DNA from: Bacteroidota bacterium
GTDB lineage: Bacteria; Bacteroidota; Kryptoniia; Kryptoniales; JAKASW01
Assembly: GCA_021785235.1 (NCBI GenBank)
Contig: JAJYGB010000228.1
Span: 1-7,851, forward strand
Length of the DNA stretch: 7,851 nt
Direction: 5' to 3'
Below, one piece after another: positions 1-6,781 of this stretch. Under the pieces are notes generated by a model that saw nothing but the letters and a program-made list of their open reading frames with translations, was not told where the DNA came from and did not search any database. Numbering within the stretch: position 1 is the first letter of the stretch; every line of letters begins with the position of its first letter. A program made the position numbers and the translations under genes.

Positions 1-528
1 AATGAACTTAAGGCTCTCGAAAGCCAGGGATACGTATTTGAGGATGCTGACGCTTCGCTCGAGATACTAATGCGAAAAGACACAGGCGAGGTAGAGATCC
101 CATTCGAGCTTGAAGCGCTGCACATCATCATCGAAAAAAATGACAACTCGGGCCTAGCGCACACAGAAGCGGTGATTAAACTTCGGGTCGGCGACAAGAT
201 CGAGCACACTGCCGCGGAAGGAAACGGACCGGTGAACGCGCTCGATAACGCGCTGCGCAAGGCTCTCCTGCAGTTCTACCCGCAGCTGGCCGAAACGAAG
301 CTCTCCGATTACAAGGTCAGAGTCGTCAATGCCGGCGAAGGAACCAGCGCGAAAGTAAGAGTTCTTATAGAGACAACGGACGGCGAATCAGACTGGAGCA
401 CGGTCGGTGTTTCCGAAAGCATCATAGAAGCAAGCTGGAAAGCGCTTGTAGACTCGATCGTCTACAAGATGATGAAGGACAATGACAAGGCGAAAGCAGA
501 AAAGAAAGAGTTAGAGGTGGCAAAATGA
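1..528 (+). CDS. cimA: Citramalate synthase, C-terminal part (5' end outside window)
   Basis: The frame is open from base 1 to the TGA at 526-528, giving 175 residues with no start inside the window; an ATG at 70 is internal. CimA condenses pyruvate with acetyl-CoA to (R)-citramalate, the first step of the threonine-independent route to isoleucine. The catalytic TIM barrel lies upstream. What remains is the end of the linker (the GYVFEDADAS stretch, residues 10-19) and the LeuA-type dimerisation/regulatory domain, with GNGPVNAL at 74-81 and WSTVGVSE followed by IIEASWKAL at 132-148. The tail after residue 155 is highly charged (Lys/Glu/Asp). The WSTVGVSE/IIEASW pattern is typical of the long CimA group rather than LeuA, and the separate full LeuA downstream supports that. 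In this family the C-terminal domain usually binds the feedback inhibitor isoleucine; that is inferred here. It overlaps the next gene by four bases. Confidence 0.9.
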   Translation, partial: NELKALESQGYVFEDADASLEILMRKDTGEVEIPFELEALHIIIEKNDNSGLAHTEAVIKLRVGDKIEHTAAEGNGPVNALDNALRKALLQFYPQLAETKLSDYKVRVVNAGEGTSAKVRVLIETTDGESDWSTVGVSESIIEASWKALVDSIVYKMMKDNDKAKAEKKELEVAK

Positions 529-755
529 ATGCCCAGACACGTATCGAGTTACTTGAAAAGGCTTTAAACAACGAAATGGAGACGATAAGGCGGTATAACG
601 ATCACGCTGAGGTTTCTGACGACGCTGAGACGAAGAAATTGTTCCGCTCTCTGGCAAGCCAGAAATACGAGCACTACCTTCAGATCGAAAAACATCTCCG
701 CCAGCTCAAGGCAAATAACGACATTACCGACGCAATTAACAGCATGTTTCAGTAG
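525..755 (+). CDS. Small ferritin-like/rubrerythrin-like helical protein
   Basis: This 76-residue protein starts at an ATG overlapping the cimA stop (ATGA), with GAGGTGG at 514-520 as ribosome binding site, so translation is probably coupled to cimA. It looks like one helical hairpin, residues 4-30 and 33-62, joined by a short SDD turn, as in half of a rubrerythrin or ferritin-like four-helix bundle. The first helix has the E17-x6-Y24 pattern that carries the first diiron glutamate in rubrerythrins. The second helix has H50 in a KYEHY context. In the usual E-x-x-H ligand pair the glutamate would fall at residue 47, which is lysine here, so a standard diiron centre looks incomplete. It would have to dimerise to form a bundle. 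Its position between cimA and leuA, 19 bp ahead of leuA, suggests co-expression with branched-chain amino acid synthesis, but its function is unknown. It could also be a structural helical hairpin with only superficial ferritin similarity. Confidence 0.75.
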   Translation: MNAQTRIELLEKALNNEMETIRRYNDHAEVSDDAETKKLFRSLASQKYEHYLQIEKHLRQLKANNDITDAINSMFQ

Positions 756-762
756 GACCATA

Positions 763-774
763 GGGAGAGAGAAG
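763..774 (+). promoter_or_regulatory. Purine-rich ribosome binding region of leuA
   Basis: A continuous purine run, GGGAGAGAGAAG, abuts the ATG at 775. It lies in the 19-bp gap after the ferritin-like gene. It fixes the leuA start, and the resulting N-terminus fits the LeuA family, with the catalytic [10 protein letters not shown] motif beginning at residue 8. Confidence 0.7.
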
Positions 775-2334
775 ATGAGCGACAAGATATATATTTTCGA
801 CACCACGCTGCGAGACGGCGAGCAATCCCCCGGATGCAGCATGAACACGCAAGAGAAGATGAAGATGGCGAGACAGCTTGAGGCCCTCAACGTTGACATC
901 ATAGAGGCTGGTTTTCCTATTGCATCGGACGGGGACTTTGAGGCGGTCCGCGAAATTTCGAAAACCATCAAGGGCTGCACAATCGCGGGCCTTTGCAGGG
1001 CAACGACTCTCGACATAGACCGCGCCTTCGAGGCGCTGCAGTACGCCGCCAAGCCGCGCATCCATGTATTCATAGCGACGAGCGACATCCATCTCAAGCA
1101 CAAGCTCAACAAGACACGCGAGCAGGTCCTCGAACAATCGATCAACGCCGTAGCTTATGCTAAGAAGCTCACTAACGACATCGAGTTCAGCTGCGAAGAC
1201 GCGAGCAGAAGCGACATCGACTATCTCTGCCAGATAATTGAGGCAGTCATCAATGCCGGCGCTACGACAATCAATCTCCCCGACACCGTTGGATACGCGC
1301 TGCCGCAAGACTACGGCACGATGATCAGTATCATACGAGGTCGCGTTAAGAACATCGGGAAGGCAGTTCTCAGCACTCACTGCCATAACGACCTCGGCCT
1401 CGCTGTGTCCAATTCCATCGCTGCCGTTGTGAATGGAGCGAGACAGATTGAATGCACCATCAACGGCATCGGCGAACGCGCCGGAAACGCGTCGCTGGAA
1501 GAATTTGTCATGGCGCTTAAGACGCGTCCGGACGCTCTCCCCTTTCATACCGACGTGAAAGCTGAAGAGATTTACAAATCAAGCCGCCTCCTCTCGACTC
1601 TCACGGGGATGATGGTACAGCGAAATAAAGCGATAGTCGGAGCAAACGCCTTCTCCCACGAGGCCGGGATCCATCAGGACGGCATCATAAAGAGCAGGAT
1701 GACATACGAGATTATGACTCCGGAATCTGTCGGCATAAAACATTCGACGCTGGTTCTCGGTAAGCATTCAGGAAGACATGCTCTCAAGAAGAGGTTTGAG
1801 GAGCTTGGCTACTCATTGAATCCGGAAGAGCTCAACAACGTTTACACCGAGTTCACGCAGCTCGCTGACAAGAAGAAAGAGATCCTCGACGAGGACCTGG
1901 TGGCCATCTTGAATAACAAGTTCGATAACGACGAGACCAGCTTCACGCTGTCGAGCTTGCAGGTGATGACCGGCACCGGAGTGAAATCGACGGCGGTAGT
2001 CGAGTTGAGCGACGGCAAAGAGACTTTCGTCGACTCCGCGACCGGAGACGGCCCCGTCGACGCGGCTTACAACGCCATCGAGAGAATTACCAAGATGAAC
2101 GGACAACTTACCGACTACAACATCAAGTCGGTTACGTGGGGCGGAGACGCTGTCGGAGAAGTAGTCGTTAAGGTCATCTTCAACGATGTGATATTCACAG
2201 GCCACGCCGCAAGCACGGACATCGTAACGGGAAGTGTCGAGGCGTACTTACAGGCAGTTAACCGGGCAATCTCAGCAAAATCAGCAAAGTCGGCGGAAGA
2301 CCCCGCCATCAAGAAACAAGCGAACGCCGTGTAA
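775..2334 (+). CDS. leuA: 2-isopropylmalate synthase
   Basis: LeuA condenses acetyl-CoA with 2-oxoisovalerate to 2-isopropylmalate, the committed step of leucine synthesis in the cytoplasm. The 519 residues compare with 523 in E. coli. The TIM barrel opens with [13 protein letters not shown] (8-20). The divalent metal ligands expected for the family are present as D14, H202 and H204 (in [10 protein letters not shown]) and N238 (in GERAGNAS). The [10 protein letters not shown] motif at 294-303 belongs to the subdomain that follows the barrel. The C-terminal regulatory domain runs from about 388 to 500, with [15 protein letters not shown] (400-414) and [12 protein letters not shown] (424-435), so leucine feedback inhibition is likely. 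The extreme C-terminus holds a small tandem, [10 protein letters not shown], encoded by near-identical 9-mers at 2272-2289, and then a basic tail that is probably disordered. The start is set by the purine-rich RBS directly upstream. It is followed by 77 bp before leuC. Confidence 0.97.
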   Translation: MSDKIYIFDTTLRDGEQSPGCSMNTQEKMKMARQLEALNVDIIEAGFPIASDGDFEAVREISKTIKGCTIAGLCRATTLDIDRAFEALQYAAKPRIHVFIATSDIHLKHKLNKTREQVLEQSINAVAYAKKLTNDIEFSCEDASRSDIDYLCQIIEAVINAGATTINLPDTVGYALPQDYGTMISIIRGRVKNIGKAVLSTHCHNDLGLAVSNSIAAVVNGARQIECTINGIGERAGNASLEEFVMALKTRPDALPFHTDVKAEEIYKSSRLLSTLTGMMVQRNKAIVGANAFSHEAGIHQDGIIKSRMTYEIMTPESVGIKHSTLVLGKHSGRHALKKRFEELGYSLNPEELNNVYTEFTQLADKKKEILDEDLVAILNNKFDNDETSFTLSSLQVMTGTGVKSTAVVELSDGKETFVDSATGDGPVDAAYNAIERITKMNGQLTDYNIKSVTWGGDAVGEVVVKVIFNDVIFTGHAASTDIVTGSVEAYLQAVNRAISAKSAKSAEDPAIKKQANAV

Positions 2335-2411
2335 TTCAGGCATTATTTGGTTAAATTCTTATTACTAACGGACATTACAAAGAAGCGCAAAATCAGAGAG
2401 AGATTCTTAAA

Positions 2412-3710
2412 ATGGGAATGACAATCACCGAAAAGATACTTGCCAGCCATTCTGGAAAGGATAAGGTTGTGCCGGGCGAGAACGTATGGATCGACGTCGA
2501 CGTCCTCATGACTCACGACGTCACCGGGCCGGGCACTATCTCGATATTCAGGAAGGAATTCGGAGCGGACGCAAAGATATGGGATCGGAACAAAGTCGTT
2601 GTGATCCCGGATCACTATATTTTCACCGAAGACCAGCACGCGAAACGCAACGTGGTTTTCCTCAGAGACTTCGTGAAGGACCAGCAGATAGAGAACTTCT
2701 ATGACGTAGGTACTCCCGACTACAAGGGCGTGTGTCACGTGGCGCTCCCCGAAGAGGGCTACACGAGACCGGGCGAAGTCCTTTTCGGCACGGACTCGCA
2801 TACCTGCACGGCGGGAGCGTTCGGCGAGTTTGCGACTGGCATCGGCAACACCGATGCCGCATTCATTCTCGGCACGGGCAAGCTGTGGGTCAAGGTCCCG
2901 CAGACTATGCGATTCGTCTTCAACGGCAAGTTGCCCGACTATTTGATGGCAAAGGACCTTATACTGAGAATCATCGGAGACATCGGAGTTGACGGCGCCT
3001 CGTACGCCGCGATGGAATTCGCCGGCGAGGCTGTTCACAGTCTGAACATTGAAGAACGAATGACACTCTGCAATATGGTGATCGAGGCAGGCGGAAAGAA
3101 CGGCGTCATCGCCCCTGACGAGGAGACTGAAAGATACGTCAAGGCGAGAAGCAACAAGCCCTATAAGCCGGTGCAGAACGATTCAGACGCAAAGTTCGCG
3201 TCTGAGCTGAAATACGATGCGTCAAAAATCGTCCCGCTCGTCGCGAAGCCGCATTCCCCGGAAAATGTCGAGGCAGCAGAGAAACTTTCCGATGTCAAAG
3301 TTGACAGAGTCTATATCGGCTCATGCACAGGCGGAAAGCTCGTGGACTTTCAGGCCGCGGCGAAGATTCTCAACGGAAGGAAGACCGCGGTCGACACTTT
3401 TATCGTCCCCGCTACAACCGACGTTGAAAAAGGTCTGGAGAAAGAAAAGATCGGCGGCAAGACTCTTCTTCAAATCTTCAAGGAAGCCGGATGCAGGATA
3501 GGCCACGCAAGCTGCGGAGCCTGCCTTGGCGGACCAGAAGACACCTTCGGCCGGATAAACGGTGAGGAGATATGCGTTTCAACTACGAACCGCAACTTCC
3601 CCGGAAGAATGGGGTCGAAGAAAGGACAAGTTTATCTCGCATCTCCGTTGACAGCTGCCGCTACGGCGCTGACCGGAAAAATCACGGATCCGCGGAAGTA
3701 CCTCGCGTAG
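2412..3710 (+). CDS. leuC: 3-isopropylmalate dehydratase, large subunit
   Basis: This is the aconitase-family large subunit. With LeuD it isomerises 2-isopropylmalate to 3-isopropylmalate, and it can also convert citramalate to 3-methylmalate. The three cysteines expected to hold the [4Fe-4S] cluster are C305 (in YIGSCTGGK) and C368 and C371 (in SCGACLGG). Other family signatures are GTDSHTC (126-132), FATGIGNTD (140-148) and NRNFPGRMG (393-401). The length of 432 is shorter than the E. coli LeuC (about 466) and fits the other LeuC group. Long stretches, such as PGENVWIDVDVLMTHD (21-36) and LCNMVIEAGGKNGVI (219-233), resemble the plastid isopropylmalate isomerase large subunit of plants as I remember it. 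The start at 2412 is preceded by a GAGAGAGA run at 2396-2403; an ATG two codons later is also possible. There is a 66-bp gap before leuD. Confidence 0.96.
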   Translation: MGMTITEKILASHSGKDKVVPGENVWIDVDVLMTHDVTGPGTISIFRKEFGADAKIWDRNKVVVIPDHYIFTEDQHAKRNVVFLRDFVKDQQIENFYDVGTPDYKGVCHVALPEEGYTRPGEVLFGTDSHTCTAGAFGEFATGIGNTDAAFILGTGKLWVKVPQTMRFVFNGKLPDYLMAKDLILRIIGDIGVDGASYAAMEFAGEAVHSLNIEERMTLCNMVIEAGGKNGVIAPDEETERYVKARSNKPYKPVQNDSDAKFASELKYDASKIVPLVAKPHSPENVEAAEKLSDVKVDRVYIGSCTGGKLVDFQAAAKILNGRKTAVDTFIVPATTDVEKGLEKEKIGGKTLLQIFKEAGCRIGHASCGACLGGPEDTFGRINGEEICVSTTNRNFPGRMGSKKGQVYLASPLTAAATALTGKITDPRKYLA

Positions 3711-3776
3711 TCGTGGAATCGTAAACCATCAAGTCGAACGAATAAGAATCAGCAGAAATCAGGAGATTGACAGAAG

Positions 3777-4361
3777 ATGTCACAGAATAAAATAACCGGT
3801 ACTGTCTACGTTGTCGGCGATAACGTGGACACGGATCAGATCATACCGGCAAAACATTTGGTCTACGACACGCATTCCCCGGAGGAACGCAAGCTGTACG
3901 GGAAATACGCGATGAGCGGAGTACCCGAGGACAAATCAGGCCTTCCAAAAGGCGGCGTGAAATTCGTCAAGGAAGGCGAGTTCGAATCTGAATTCCCCAT
4001 CATTGTCGGAGGAAAAAACTTCGGTTGCGGATCTTCGAGAGAACACGCGCCGCTCGCTCTCCAAATCGCAGGCGTGAAGGCGGTCATCGCGCAAACATAC
4101 GCGCGGATATTCTACCGCAACTCCGTCGACGGCGGCTTCCTAAAGCCTCTCGAATCAGTGGAGAATATCTTTAAATCGTTTTCAACCGGTGATAAGGTGG
4201 AAATAGAACTTGACGCGAACAAGATCACGAACAAAACCACCGGCAAGACTTTTGAGCTTCGTCCGCTTGGCGACGCGGCAGACATAATAAATGCAGGAGG
4301 TCTCTTCGCTTACGCCCGCAAGATCGGCATGATCAAACCGAAGGCGGAGGCAAATGTTTAA
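3777..4361 (+). CDS. leuD: 3-isopropylmalate dehydratase, small subunit
   Basis: This is the small, swivelling domain of isopropylmalate isomerase, partner of LeuC. The [15 protein letters not shown] motif (14-28) and the [12 protein letters not shown] loop (81-92), which helps to bind substrate, are intact, as is the [12 protein letters not shown] segment (109-120). At 194 residues it is longer than the compact archaeal-type LeuD (about 165). The extra length lies in a hydrophilic stretch at about 53-73 and in a C-terminal extension (about 153-187) carrying [15 protein letters not shown] and [13 protein letters not shown]. Both parts resemble plant plastid small subunits as I recall them. 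AGGAG at 3761-3765 serves as RBS, spaced 11 bases from the ATG. Its last eight bases overlap the start of leuB, which suggests coupled translation. Confidence 0.95.
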   Translation: MSQNKITGTVYVVGDNVDTDQIIPAKHLVYDTHSPEERKLYGKYAMSGVPEDKSGLPKGGVKFVKEGEFESEFPIIVGGKNFGCGSSREHAPLALQIAGVKAVIAQTYARIFYRNSVDGGFLKPLESVENIFKSFSTGDKVEIELDANKITNKTTGKTFELRPLGDAADIINAGGLFAYARKIGMIKPKAEANV

Positions 4362-5421
4362 GATCGCAGTTATTCCTGGAGACGGCATCGGAACAGAAGT
4401 TACGTCGCAGGCCGTAAGAATACTGAAGAAAGCGTCACAGATTCTAAATGAACAATTTGAATTCACAGAACTGAGGGCCGGAGGGATCGCAATCGACACC
4501 GACGGCAAACCCCTTCCCGAAGCGACGTTAAAGGCGGCGCTTGCAAGCGATGCGGTGCTTCTCGGGGCTGTCGGCGGTCCGAAATGGGACACACTTCCCT
4601 ATGAGATGAAGCCGGAGCAGGCTCTGCTTGGCCTGCGAAAAGGGCTGGAGCTTTACGCTAACATCAGGCCGGCAATCCTATTCGACGCCCTATTGAACGC
4701 TTCGTCGCTTAAGCCCGAAGTGGTGAAAGGGATCGACATCGTCGTGATCAGAGAGTTAACCGGCGGCATCTATTTCGGAAGACCCGCGGGCATAGTTGAA
4801 GAAAACGGCACTCGGCGCGGTATCAACACGATGACCTATACAGTCCCTGAGATCGAACGCATAGCCCACACAGCCTTCAAGCTGGCAAAGACCAGGAAAA
4901 AGAAAGTCACATCCGTCGATAAGGCAAACATCCTTCACACCTCCATGTTATGGCGCGAAGTCGTGAGCGGGATGCAGAAGAAAGATTATCCTGACATTCA
5001 GCTCGATCACATGTACGTAGATAACGCGTCGATGCAGCTTGTGAGAAACCCAAAGAACTTCGACGTCATCCTGACAGAGAATATGTTCGGCGATATATTG
5101 AGTGATGAAGCTTCGATGCTTACCGGCTCGATAGGCATGCTTCCCTCGGCGAGCGTCGGCGAGGAACACGCACTGTATGAACCGGTACATGGCAGCGCGC
5201 CAGACATCGCGGGCAAAGGACTCGCGAACCCAATAGCCAGCATTCTCTCAGCGGCGATGCTTTTGGAGTATTCACTGAAGCAGAAAGAACTGTCGAGAAA
5301 GATATTCCACGCCGTCGAAAAAGTCCTCGGCGAAGGATACCGCACCGCTGACATCGCCACCGCTGGCCAGAACGTCCTCTCTACTGAAGAGATGGGGCGT
5401 ATGGTTGAGAACGCTCTTTAA
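4354..5421 (+). CDS. leuB: 3-isopropylmalate dehydrogenase
   Basis: LeuB oxidatively decarboxylates 3-isopropylmalate with NAD+ to 2-oxoisocaproate, and in the citramalate route it can act on 3-methylmalate to give 2-oxobutyrate. The 355 residues match the family length. Visible elements are the N-terminal GDGIGTEV (9-16); the substrate arginines R95, R105 and R133, the last in [12 protein letters not shown], which marks isopropylmalate rather than isocitrate dehydrogenases; Y140; K190; and the metal-binding aspartates D223, D247 and D251. The NAD-binding HGSAPDIAG loop (279-287) includes D284, the residue linked to NAD rather than NADP preference. The ATG sits inside the end of leuD (ATGTTTAA overlap), with GGAGG at 4346-4350 only three bases upstream. 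It is the last gene of the operon, just before a long hairpin. Confidence 0.97.
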   Translation: MFKIAVIPGDGIGTEVTSQAVRILKKASQILNEQFEFTELRAGGIAIDTDGKPLPEATLKAALASDAVLLGAVGGPKWDTLPYEMKPEQALLGLRKGLELYANIRPAILFDALLNASSLKPEVVKGIDIVVIRELTGGIYFGRPAGIVEENGTRRGINTMTYTVPEIERIAHTAFKLAKTRKKKVTSVDKANILHTSMLWREVVSGMQKKDYPDIQLDHMYVDNASMQLVRNPKNFDVILTENMFGDILSDEASMLTGSIGMLPSASVGEEHALYEPVHGSAPDIAGKGLANPIASILSAAMLLEYSLKQKELSRKIFHAVEKVLGEGYRTADIATAGQNVLSTEEMGRMVENAL

Positions 5422-5430
5422 AGAACTCTG

Positions 5431-5480
5431 ATCGCAAGGGTCGATGGGCAGAGGCGCCAGCCTCCGCCCATCCTTGCGAT
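5431..5480 (+). terminator. Long hairpin after leuB, probable transcription terminator
   Basis: It lies ten bases after the leuB stop. The arms pair ATCGCAAGG (5431-5439) with CCTTGCGAT (5472-5480), ATGGGC (5444-5449) with GCCCAT (5466-5471), and GAGGC (5451-5455) with GCCTC (5460-5464). The loop is GCCA. A four-base bulge (5440-5443) and one A/C mismatch interrupt about 20 paired bases. The sequence after the stem (TTAGGTTTAT) is only moderately T-rich, so this is not a perfect intrinsic terminator. It may instead act as a 3'-end stabiliser or as a bidirectional element. Confidence 0.65.
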
Positions 5481-5824
5481 TTAGGTTTATCCCTCCTCCA
5501 TTTTCACCACCCAAAATTGTCCGCGTAAAGCACCTTAAGATAAATCCGTCCTTGTACCCCTAATTCCCGCGTGAGCCTTTTGACAACTTATGGCGTTTCC
5601 CATCTCCTTTTCTTATCTGTCAAATTCTCAATATGTCGTTGAGAAGTTGAAATGCATCGCCCTTGCCCCTATATTTAACCTATCGTATTTATCAAACTTA
5701 TGAGACTATCTTTAAGTTGTTTAGCAAGCGTCCTTAATTCGACCAAACTCGGTGAAGTCTCACGGATTACATTAGCCCATATGGATCTGATTGCTGAAAA
5801 CTCGAGAGCCAAAAAGGTAGATTA
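5481..5824. other. Non-coding interval between the leucine operon and spmA
   Basis: This stretch of about 340 bases is AT-richer than the flanking genes. It contains one clear inverted repeat (5620-5650) and a 41-codon frame that runs into the spmA start (5700-5825). A TTGACA at 5580-5585 resembles a -35 box, but no good -10 partner stands at the normal distance, and no clean Bacteroidota-type TAnnTTTG box was found. The spmA promoter is nevertheless expected here. No tRNA, other RNA gene or long reading frame on either strand was recognised. Confidence 0.6.
5620..5650. repeat. Inverted repeat, possible operator or RNA hairpin
   Basis: TCAAATTCTCAA (5620-5631) and TTGAGAAGTTGA (5639-5650) pair at 11 of 12 positions around a 7-base spacer, TATGTCG. 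The only mismatch is A5624 opposite G5646. It has no T-run after it, so it is unlikely to be a terminator. It lies 174 bases before spmA and about 35 bases after a TTGACA. That position suits an operator for a dimeric regulator or a hairpin in the 5' untranslated region. The function is inferred. Confidence 0.5.
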
Positions 5825-5825
5825 A
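5700..5825 (+). CDS. Possible 41-residue upstream reading frame ending at the spmA start
   Basis: An ATG at 5700 opens a 41-codon frame that ends in a TAA at 5823-5825; this stop overlaps the spmA ATG as TAATG. A second in-frame ATG at 5781 would give a 14-residue peptide (MDLIAENSRAKKVD). The stop-start overlap is a common way of coupling translation. Against it, neither ATG has a visible Shine-Dalgarno sequence although the neighbouring genes do. The peptide has no recognisable motif, and a frame this short can arise by chance. This is a weak call. Confidence 0.2.
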   Translation: MRLSLSCLASVLNSTKLGEVSRITLAHMDLIAENSRAKKVD

Positions 5826-6781
5826 TGCTTAACTATGTCTGGATAGGGCTTCTCCTGATAGGTGTGCTCGCTGCCGCATCGACAGACATTTATGACGCGT
5901 CGACGAACCGGTATAAAAACGGAGAGCCATTCGAGCTTCAATACGACAGCACGGGAGTTGGGACCGGGACAATTTCTTACTCACGCGAATATTACGATAA
6001 GTTCTACGGAGTACAGATCGACTATCCAGATACGATCAGCTATCGGGCCGCATTAGCGGGAAATTCCATTAATATATCCACCGATGAGGAGTCACCGGAG
6101 ATTTGGAAGACAGTAGCAAAGACCGATGACAATTCTAAACAGATAACAGCAAAGGTTCTCTCCCGCCAAGGCAGCGAGATGACCATACTCTTGCCGACAA
6201 CTTCGCTTGTGAAGACCAAAGCTGTCCTCGACGCCGTCATAAGCTATAGCGAGCTCGCCGTAAAGATCTCCCTGGGATTGATCGGAGTAATGGCTTTCTG
6301 GCTCGGCATAATGAAGCTTGCTGAGGATAGCGGAATGATAAAAATTATCGCCCGCATATTGAAGCCGGTCATGGTAAGAGTCTTTCCGGACATTCCTCCG
6401 GATCATCCCGCAATAGGCGCGATGATCATGAACATGGCAGCGAACATGCTGGGGTTGAATAATGCCGCCACTCCCCTCGGCCTGAAAGCAATGGAGCATC
6501 TCGAAAGTCTGAACCCACACAAAGGAACTGCCACCAACGCCATGATTACTTTCCTAGCGATCAACACCGCGGGACTGACTCTCATACCGGCGACGGCAAT
6601 TGCGATACGCGCGGCCCTCGGCTCCAAAGATCCGACGATTATCCTAATGACATCTTTCTTTGGGGCTGGTCTGGCTACTATTGCGGGCATAGCTGCAGCT
6701 AAAATTCTCCAAAGATTGAAAATTTACAGGATCAAGGACCAACCTGACGACAGCACGCCGGAATCCGGAGGTTCAAATTGA
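5825..6781 (+). CDS. spmA: SpmA-like membrane protein with nucleoside-recognition (Gate) domain and large N-terminal insertion
   Basis: The second half (about 138-295) is a clear SpmA/Gate-family membrane core: SLGLIGVMAFWLGIMKL (149-165), FPDIPPDHPAIGAMIMN (187-203), NMLGLNNAATPLGLKAM (207-223) and FLAINTAGLTLIPATAIAI (243-261). In Bacillus subtilis, SpmA (about 196 residues) acts with SpmB in spore core dehydration; in other bacteria the pair has no settled function, and a transport role is only suspected. This protein has 318 residues. A first membrane helix (4-18) is followed by about 110 polar residues (20-132) rich in Tyr, Ser, Thr and Asp, then the core. By the positive-inside rule the insertion should face the periplasm. 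The AAGG at 5814-5817 supports the start at 5825. The C-terminus is a short polar tail. The TGA overlaps the spmB start. Confidence 0.88.
   Translation: MLNYVWIGLLLIGVLAAASTDIYDASTNRYKNGEPFELQYDSTGVGTGTISYSREYYDKFYGVQIDYPDTISYRAALAGNSINISTDEESPEIWKTVAKTDDNSKQITAKVLSRQGSEMTILLPTTSLVKTKAVLDAVISYSELAVKISLGLIGVMAFWLGIMKLAEDSGMIKIIARILKPVMVRVFPDIPPDHPAIGAMIMNMAANMLGLNNAATPLGLKAMEHLESLNPHKGTATNAMITFLAINTAGLTLIPATAIAIRAALGSKDPTIILMTSFFGAGLATIAGIAAAKILQRLKIYRIKDQPDDSTPESGGSN
6767..6780 (+). promoter_or_regulatory. RBS and TTG start of spmB
   Basis: GGAGG at 6767-6771 is six bases before TTG at 6778, which overlaps the spmA stop as TTGA. No ATG is in frame nearby, and the following residues (IKDILQALSI) match the usual start of SpmB. 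The start codon is therefore taken as TTG, with translation probably coupled to spmA. Confidence 0.75.

Noticed and set aside
736..1548. A 270-codon open frame on the - strand opposite leuA, with others opposite leuA at 1813-2205 and leuC at 2343-3038
   Set aside because: They lie antisense to well-conserved enzymes, their translations are unlike any family I know, and they have no supporting context. They are by-products of the codon bias of the real genes.
2272..2298. Tandem 9-mers TCAGCAAAA/TCAGCAAAG at the leuA 3' end
   Set aside because: Only two short units in a probably disordered C-terminal tail. It looks like minor slippage with no functional signal.
2335..2411. The leuA-leuC gap (and the similar gap 3711-3776) as a site of a promoter, attenuator or small RNA
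   Set aside because: No hairpin, leucine-rich leader or promoter-like pair was visible in either gap. Only the ribosome binding sites of the next genes were seen.
3217..3501. A 94-codon + strand frame inside leuC
   Set aside because: It is a shifted frame within conserved leuC sequence. The Arg/Ser-rich translation is typical of an out-of-frame reading.
5580..5616. TTGACA at 5580-5585 as a sigma70-type promoter for spmA
   Set aside because: The bases at the normal 17-bp spacing (TCTCCT) are a poor -10 box, and the better TCTTAT is 25 bp away. It also does not fit the -33/-7 promoters of Bacteroidota. Kept only as context for the dyad.
5586..5702. Two similar strings, CAACTTATG (5585-5593) and CAAACTTATG (5693-5702), as a direct repeat
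   Set aside because: They are short, not identical and in AT-rich DNA, so chance is sufficient.
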